DNA from: Kribbella flavida DSM 17836
Lineage (GTDB): Bacteria; Actinomycetota; Actinomycetes; Propionibacteriales; Kribbellaceae
DNA: 64,000 bases
Direction: 5' to 3'
NCBI RefSeq assembly: GCF_000024345.1
Contig: NC_013729.1
Span: forward strand, 620,001 to 684,000
A program made the translations under genes and the position numbers. How positions within the stretch are numbered: the stretch's first letter is position 1; every line of letters starts with the position of its first letter. Shown in pieces: positions 60,130 through 64,000 of this stretch. A model generated the notes under the pieces. That model saw only the letters and a list, made by a program, of their open reading frames with translations, ran no database searches and was not told the DNA's origin.

Positions 60130-60543
60130 ATGCTCAGTTTGCCGAGTTCCGAGTTGTCCCTGCTGGTGCGGACCGATTTCACTGACAACGCCGCATGGCA
60201 GCGGGTTCGATCGGCTGCGCTGGCCGAGAGCGTTGATGGCTTCAGCGCCTACGTGACGGTCATCGATGAGCGCGCCTACGATGGCGCTTCCTGGGAAGAC
60301 GTGCGCCAAGCGGCCATGGCCGGCGGGGAACACGCCGCGGTCCTGTTCATCGCGGACCAATCTGCACTCGGTGAGGATCATCCCATCCAGGCCGTGGACC
60401 TCAGCGGTGCATCACGAGCCCCGTTCAGGTGTATCGCTCGGGAGCTCTGGTCTGTGGACAACAACCTCAACCTCGCGAACATGGATTGGGATGAGTTCGC
60501 CGACAATACCGACGCTGACGGCGTTTTCCGCGGCTTCGCCTAG
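60130..60543 (+). CDS. DUF6924-like protein, 137 aa
   Basis: A small soluble protein. LPSSELSLLVRTDFTDNAAWQRVRSAAL at the start and VLFIADQSALGEDHPIQAVDL and RAPFRCIARELWSVDNNLNLANMDWDEFADNTDADGVFRGF at the end fit my recollection of DUF6924. The function is unknown. ATG 60130 is used; no ribosome site is evident and TTCAAT lies 6 nt upstream. Base composition is lower in G/C than in the core genes. It sits between the two copies of the methyltransferase-end repeat. Confidence 0.7.
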   Translation: MLSLPSSELSLLVRTDFTDNAAWQRVRSAALAESVDGFSAYVTVIDERAYDGASWEDVRQAAMAGGEHAAVLFIADQSALGEDHPIQAVDLSGASRAPFRCIARELWSVDNNLNLANMDWDEFADNTDADGVFRGFA

Positions 60544-60569
60544 CCGCCCGCTCCTCGGCAGGTCCGCAC

Positions 60570-60683
60570 GGTGGCCGCCCTGCGCGCGAACGGTACCGGG
60601 TGAGCATTAAGGACGCAGATGAAGAGGTCTTCCCCGCGGATCGCCCTGAGCGGATGCACCGGCGGGATCCGTGGCGCCGGTAG
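60570..60683 (+). pseudogene. C-terminal fragment of a second PIMT-like methyltransferase
   Basis: In frame, the 37 codons before TAG read GRPARERYRVSI...EEVF-ADRPERMHRRDPWRR, against GRPARGEFRVSI...QEVYLADRPERMHRLDPWRR at the end of the intact gene. No upstream homology or start is present, so this is a remnant. Confidence 0.8.
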
Positions 60684-60883
60684 AGCGCTGTGCCGGGATG
60701 GTGATTGCCAGCACGAGGATCGCCGAAAAGACGGCGCTCGGGGTAGGCCGCGGGATAGGCGCGCAGATCGCGGGCGATAAGCCCACACGGCGGCGACAGC
60801 CGCTCGGCCGACGACCGCCGGGAACCGGCTGGCGATAGCCGGCAACCGCCTGCGATAAGCATGCAGCTTCAGCCGGCGCTGAG
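60572..60883 (+). repeat. Direct repeat copy B
   Basis: This is the partner of 59564-59801, about 74 bp longer because of insertions in the non-coding half. Both copies end with TAAGCATGCAGCTTCAGCCG or a close variant. Confidence 0.85.
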
Positions 60884-60965
60884 CCGGAGGGTGGGCGGGA
60901 GCGGGCGTAGCGGGCGACCGGAGGAGCGGAGCGACGGAGGTCGGCTGCGTAGCGCGCGTGGGAAA

Positions 60966-60995
60966 GAAAAATCCCTCCCCGGAAGCCGAAGAGGG
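60966..60995 (-). terminator. Intrinsic terminator of tRNA-Phe
   Basis: On the minus strand a 10-bp stem (CCCTCTTCGG with CCGGGGAGGG, including two G.U pairs) with a 3-nt loop is followed by ATTTTTC. It starts 8 nt after the tRNA 3' end. Confidence 0.85.
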
Positions 60996-61002
60996 CGCTG
61001 TG

Positions 61003-61075
61003 TGGTCAGGGGCGGTCTCGAACCGCCGACCTTCCGCTTTTCAGGCGGACGCTCTACCAGCTGAGCTACCTGACC
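61003..61075 (-). tRNA. tRNA-Phe (GAA)
   Basis: A 73-nt cloverleaf. The acceptor GGTCAGG pairs with CCTGACC, the D arm is GCTCAGCTGGTAGAGC, the anticodon loop CTGAAAA gives GAA, and the T arm is GGCGGTTCGAGACCGCC. Discriminator A; the CCA is not encoded. Confidence 0.97.
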
Positions 61076-61084
61076 GGGAGAAAA

Positions 61085-61111
61085 GATGGCGGTGGGTTTG
61101 CACCCACCGCC
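61085..61111 (-). terminator. Intrinsic terminator between tRNA-Asp and tRNA-Phe
   Basis: GGCGGTGGGT (61088-61097) pairs perfectly with ACCCACCGCC (61102-61111); on the minus strand the stem is followed by ATCTTTTCT. tRNA-Phe therefore probably has its own promoter. Confidence 0.85.
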
Positions 61112-61117
61112 TTCTCC

Positions 61118-61194
61118 TGGCGACCCAGACGGGACTCGAACCCGCGACCTCCGCCGTGACAGGGCGGCACGCTAACCAACTGCGCTACTGGGCC
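61118..61194 (-). tRNA. tRNA-Asp (GTC), CCA encoded
   Basis: The acceptor GGCCCAG pairs with CTGGGTC (one G.U). The anticodon loop CTGTCAC gives GTC and the T arm is GCGGGTTCGAGTCCCGT. Discriminator G is followed by an encoded CCA (61120-61118), unlike the two neighbouring tRNAs. Confidence 0.97.
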
Positions 61195-61254
61195 TTGAAC
61201 GCTCGATGATGTTACACCATCTTCGGAGCGGTACTGCAATCGGCCTTTCGACCG

Positions 61255-61327
61255 TATCCCCAACGGGATTCGAACCCGCGTTACCGCCTTGAAAGGGCAG
61301 CGTCCTAGGCCACTAGACGATGGGGAC
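61255..61327 (-). tRNA. tRNA-Glu (TTC)
   Basis: A 73-nt tRNA starting GTCCCCATCGTCTAG, with anticodon loop CTTTCAA (TTC) and T arm GCGGGTTCGAATCCCGT. The acceptor ends in a G.U pair, discriminator A, no encoded CCA. It is the first tRNA of the minus-strand cluster. Confidence 0.97.
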
Positions 61328-61568
61328 TCGGACCCGCGGGAGCCGAAGCTCCAGGGACAGCCGTAAGCATAGAGGAGATGGGTCCGAGGTCCAAAACGAG
61401 ATAGCTGGGGGCGGGTGAGCAGGGTCCAAAGGCGCCCGCCCTGGCGGCGGTTGGGGTGGCGTTCGAGCGCTCGTGCTGCTGGGGTCGATCGCCTGCGGCC
61501 CGCCGGCCAGACCCCGCGACCGCCGGTACGCCGGCCGCTCGGGTGGGGGGCGTCACTACGCTGGGGTG

Positions 61569-61919
61569 GTGATGGAGATGAGCCGGGCGGATTTCGAGGT
61601 GCTGGTGGCCGAGGCGCTGGACGAGGTGCCGGTCGAGCTCGCGTCGCTGATCGACAACGTGGCGATCTTCGTCGAGGACGACGCGCCGCCGAGCGACCCT
61701 GGGCTGCTGGGCATCTACGAGGGCGTGCCGCTGACCGAGCGTGGCAACTGGTACGGCGGGGTGCTGCCGGACCGGATCACCATCTACCGGAATCCGACGC
61801 TGGCGATCTGCGAGACGGTCGAGGACGTGGTCGACGAGGTGAACGTCACCGTCGTGCACGAGATCGCGCACCACTTCGGCATCGACGACGCCCGCCTGCA
61901 CGAACTCGGCTACGACTGA
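61569..61919 (+). CDS. Minimal zincin-like metallopeptidase (DUF1025-type)
   Basis: A 116-aa protein with the zinc motif VVHEIAHHFGIDD (HExxH, with a third ligand in the following Asp/His). NWYGGVLPDRITIYRNPTLAI is typical of the short actinobacterial 'metallopeptidase family' proteins. TACGCT (61557-61562) lies 6 nt before GTG 61569, which gives the start and a leaderless mRNA. Substrate unknown. Confidence 0.88.
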   Translation: MMEMSRADFEVLVAEALDEVPVELASLIDNVAIFVEDDAPPSDPGLLGIYEGVPLTERGNWYGGVLPDRITIYRNPTLAICETVEDVVDEVNVTVVHEIAHHFGIDDARLHELGYD

Positions 61920-61989
61920 CAACAACAGCCCGCAGGGCGCGCCAGTACGCCGTACCGGCAGCGCACCGGTACGGCGGACAACGAGGGGG

Positions 61990-62727
61990 TCAGGAGCGGC
62001 GGAAGAGCAGCTTCCAGGGCATCAGGGCCGACTCGAGCTGGACCTTCAGGCTCATCTTCGACGCGCCGTGGGTGCGCTCCTCGAACCGGATCGGCACCTC
62101 GGCGATCCGGAAGCCGCGGCGGACCGCCCGGTAGTTCATCTCCACCTGGAACGAGTAGCCGTTGCTCTGGATCGAGCCGACCTCGATCGCCCGCAGCGTG
62201 TCGGCCTTCCACGCCTTGAAGCCGGCGGTCGCGTCCTTCACGCCCAGCCGCAGGATCGTGTTCACGTAGAAGTTCGCCCAGGCCGACAGCATCCGCCGGT
62301 GCCAGGCCCACTCGGCCGCCGCGGAGCCGCCCTCGACGTACCGCGAACCGATCACCAGGCCGGCGTCGGTGCTGCGCAGCTTCTCGACCATGATCGGCAC
62401 GACCGACGCCGGGTGGGACAGGTCGGCGTCCATCTGGAGGATGATGTCCGCGTTCTCGTCGAGCGCCCGGGTGATGCCGGCCACGTACGCGCGGCCGAGA
62501 CCGTTCTTCTCGGTCCGGTGCAGGACGCCGACCCGCTCCGGCGCCGCCTTGGCCAGCTCGTCGGCGACGTCACCGGTGCCGTCCGGGGAGTTGTCGTCGA
62601 CGACCAGCATCTGCAGCCCGGGCAGGTGCAGGTCGGCCAGCAGTCCGGCCAGCACGGGCAGGTTCTCCCGCTCGTTGTAGGTCGGCACGACGACGATGAT
62701 CTTGGACAAGCTCTCACCCATTGACAT
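61990..62727 (-). CDS. Polyprenol-phosphate mannosyltransferase (DPM1/Ppm1-like GT2)
   Basis: A 245-aa GT2 glycosyltransferase that moves mannose from GDP-mannose to polyprenol phosphate on the inner membrane face, feeding lipoglycan and protein mannosylation. VVVPTYNERENLPVLAGLL and VDDNSPDGTGDVADELA bind the nucleotide, and ILQMDADLSHPASVVPIM carries the DxD motif. VIGSRYVEGGSAAAEWAWHRRMLSAWANFYVNTILRLGVKDATAGFKAW is characteristic of DPM1. It has no C-terminal membrane domain; a separate Ppm2-like partner is not in the window. Confidence 0.94.
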   Translation of the reverse strand: MSMGESLSKIIVVVPTYNERENLPVLAGLLADLHLPGLQMLVVDDNSPDGTGDVADELAKAAPERVGVLHRTEKNGLGRAYVAGITRALDENADIILQMDADLSHPASVVPIMVEKLRSTDAGLVIGSRYVEGGSAAAEWAWHRRMLSAWANFYVNTILRLGVKDATAGFKAWKADTLRAIEVGSIQSNGYSFQVEMNYRAVRRGFRIAEVPIRFEERTHGASKMSLKVQLESALMPWKLLFRRS

Positions 62728-62782
62728 TTCCTTCTTCGGGGACTCAGGACGCTATCGCATCAACCGGTCTAGGGTCCTCAGG

Positions 62783-64000
62783 GTGACGTATCTGGGGATA
62801 GATGTCGGCACCACGAACACCAAAGCATGCCTGTTCCCGCAGGGCCGGATCCTCACCACGCCCACCCCGCGCAGCGCCACGGAGCTGGTCGCGGACGCGC
62901 TGCGCCTGGTTGCCGAGATCACCGACGGGCAGCGCGTGGACGCGGTCGGTATCGCCGGGATGGCGGAGACCGGTGCGCCGCTGGACGCCGGTCTGGCACC
63001 GCTGACGGACCTGATCACCTGGCAGGACCAACCTGGTGTCCAGCAGGCTGCTCAGCTTGAGTCAGCGGTCGGTCCGCGCGAGTTGTTCGCCCGGACAGGC
63101 CTCCGGCTCAGTCCCAAGCTCCCGGTGACGACTTGGCGCTGGCTCGGCGACACCACAGACGTACTCAATCGCACCCGGCTCTGGGCAGGTGCGCCAGACC
63201 TCGTCCTGGCCGCGTTGACCGGCACCTCCGCGACTCACCTCACCCATGCTCAGCGGTACGGCGTACTGGACCTGCGGAAGCGGCAGTGGGACGCCGAACT
63301 GCTGGCGTGGGGTGGACTGGACCGGTTGCCGGCGATTGCCGAGCCGATGACTGTCACGGCGCATACGACAACCGGGCCGCTACCGAGCGGCGTACCGGTG
63401 GTCCTGTGTGGTCATGATCACCTTGTGGGCGCGTGGGCCGCCGGAGTTCGCGAGCCCGGCCAGGTCGCCGACTCGCTGGGGACGTCCGAGGCTGTCATCA
63501 CGCCCAGTCCCGAACTCGTGCTCGACGACGAGCTCAGACGGCAGGGCATCAGCTCCGGCTGGTACGCCGACGGCCGGCTCGGCTGCGCGGTCTCCGGGAA
63601 CGGCGCAGCGGGCGGTCTCGTGCAGCAGCGCCTCGCGTACTTCGGCCGCGACTACGACTGGCTCGCCGCCGTCCTGGCGCCGATCGGCCCAGCCAGCGAC
63701 CAGGTCATCGCGCCGTACCCCAACGGCCGGCAGGCCCCAGCGCCCGACCCGACACCCCGGTACGACGTACGCGGTCCGGCGGCTGATCCCGCGGCGGAGA
63801 TGCGCGCGCTGGTCGACGCGCTGAGCTTCCATGCCCGGTGGATGGCGGAGGAACAGACCCGGCTGCTGGGGATCGAGTGGCGCAGCACGGTCGCGTTCGG
63901 TGGTCCGGCGCGGCTGGACGGGTGGATGGCACGCAAGGCGCTCGCTGGGGGTGAGCGGGGATTCGCTGTAGTGCCAGGAGAAGCGACGGCGGCAGCAGGC
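62783..64000 (+). CDS. FGGY-family carbohydrate kinase, 3' incomplete
   Basis: The frame is open to the end of the window (406 residues seen). YLGIDVGTTNTKACLF is the phosphate-1 motif; VGIAGMAETGAPLD and LITWQDQPG are sugar-site segments; CGHDHLVGAWAAGV and DSLGTSEAV are the ATPase core. GTG 62783 follows TAGGGT by 7 nt (leaderless). The sugar (xylulose, glycerol, fuculose or other) is not clear. The phosphate-2 and adenosine motifs near the C-terminus lie partly beyond the window. Confidence 0.9.
   Translation, partial: MTYLGIDVGTTNTKACLFPQGRILTTPTPRSATELVADALRLVAEITDGQRVDAVGIAGMAETGAPLDAGLAPLTDLITWQDQPGVQQAAQLESAVGPRELFARTGLRLSPKLPVTTWRWLGDTTDVLNRTRLWAGAPDLVLAALTGTSATHLTHAQRYGVLDLRKRQWDAELLAWGGLDRLPAIAEPMTVTAHTTTGPLPSGVPVVLCGHDHLVGAWAAGVREPGQVADSLGTSEAVITPSPELVLDDELRRQGISSGWYADGRLGCAVSGNGAAGGLVQQRLAYFGRDYDWLAAVLAPIGPASDQVIAPYPNGRQAPAPDPTPRYDVRGPAADPAAEMRALVDALSFHARWMAEEQTRLLGIEWRSTVAFGGPARLDGWMARKALAGGERGFAVVPGEATAAAG

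Larger units (their letters stand above)
60544..61002. other. 459-bp region without intact gene
   Basis: It contains the truncated methyltransferase end (60570-60683), the rest of repeat copy B, a GGAG/CGGGCG-rich low-complexity stretch (60885-60960), and the tRNA-Phe terminator. Confidence 0.7.

Noticed and set aside
61003..61075. Integration (att) site at tRNA-Phe
   Set aside because: I found no second copy of the tRNA 3' end and no integrase in the window, so an att site is not supported.

Overview
The window is about 64 kb of high-GC actinobacterial chromosome. Evidence for this is strong G/C at third codon positions, many GTG starts and GTGA/ATGA gene overlaps, a purF-purM-DUF3073 block, a three-part pntAA-pntAB-pntB transhydrogenase, and many genes whose start codon lies 6-9 nt behind a TANNNT box (leaderless mRNAs). 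The overall gene content would suit Kribbella or another member of the Nocardioidaceae; this is inference, since no marker gene was compared.

0-13 kb: tail of a possible PSP1-type protein, a secreted alpha/beta-hydrolase, a sterol-carrier-family protein, an EntS-like MFS exporter, an aldehyde dehydrogenase and a lipoprotein. These are followed by a cobalamin riboswitch controlling a four-gene FecBCDE/BtuFCD-type uptake operon, and then a MocR/PdxR-type regulator. 13-16.4 kb: methyltransferase, CYTH-CHAD protein, and a cupin/MarR pair sharing a palindromic operator. 16.6-22.8 kb: two paralogous acetate/pyruvate-type sodium symporter units (actP-DUF485 and a second one) with a LytS/LytTR two-component system. 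22.8-28.6 kb: phosphoesterase, two tandem membrane-anchored propeller-like proteins divergent from a Ser/Thr kinase, and a secreted protein.

28.6-38.6 kb: M20 dipeptidase; the pnt operon, whose internal spacer is a 44-bp tandem repeat encoding coupled mini-ORFs; a gene-poor stretch; a TrmB/LuxR-type regulator divergent from a 48-aa secreted two-cysteine peptide gene; purF, purM and DUF3073. 38.8-49.3 kb: ABC-2 exporter divergent from a NarL-type two-component pair; an NlpC/P60 hydrolase behind a c-di-AMP (ydaO-type) riboswitch and an upstream CRP-like box; threonine dehydratase; small housekeeping and accessory genes; a TetR/MFS drug-efflux pair.

49.3-60.9 kb is an accessory stretch of short, mostly monocistronic genes: a RelE-like toxin with a DUF6247-like partner, acetyltransferases, a TolB-like protein, an XRE regulator coupled to a GT-A-like protein, a histidine-phosphatase-like protein, a nucleotidyltransferase and a CPT-like kinase. 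It ends with the remains of a graspetide (ATP-grasp RiPP) locus: the last 56 codons of an ATP-grasp maturase still coupled to its PIMT-like methyltransferase, plus a second truncated copy of the methyltransferase end 1 kb downstream. A tRNA cluster (Glu-Asp-Phe, minus strand) closes this stretch. A zincin-like protein, a polyprenol-phosphate mannosyltransferase and a truncated FGGY kinase fill the right end.

The best candidates for undescribed biology are the regulator/secreted-peptide pair at 34.0-35.2 kb, the XRE/GT-A pair at 51.8-54.2 kb, and the self-coupled 44-bp repeat inside the pnt operon.
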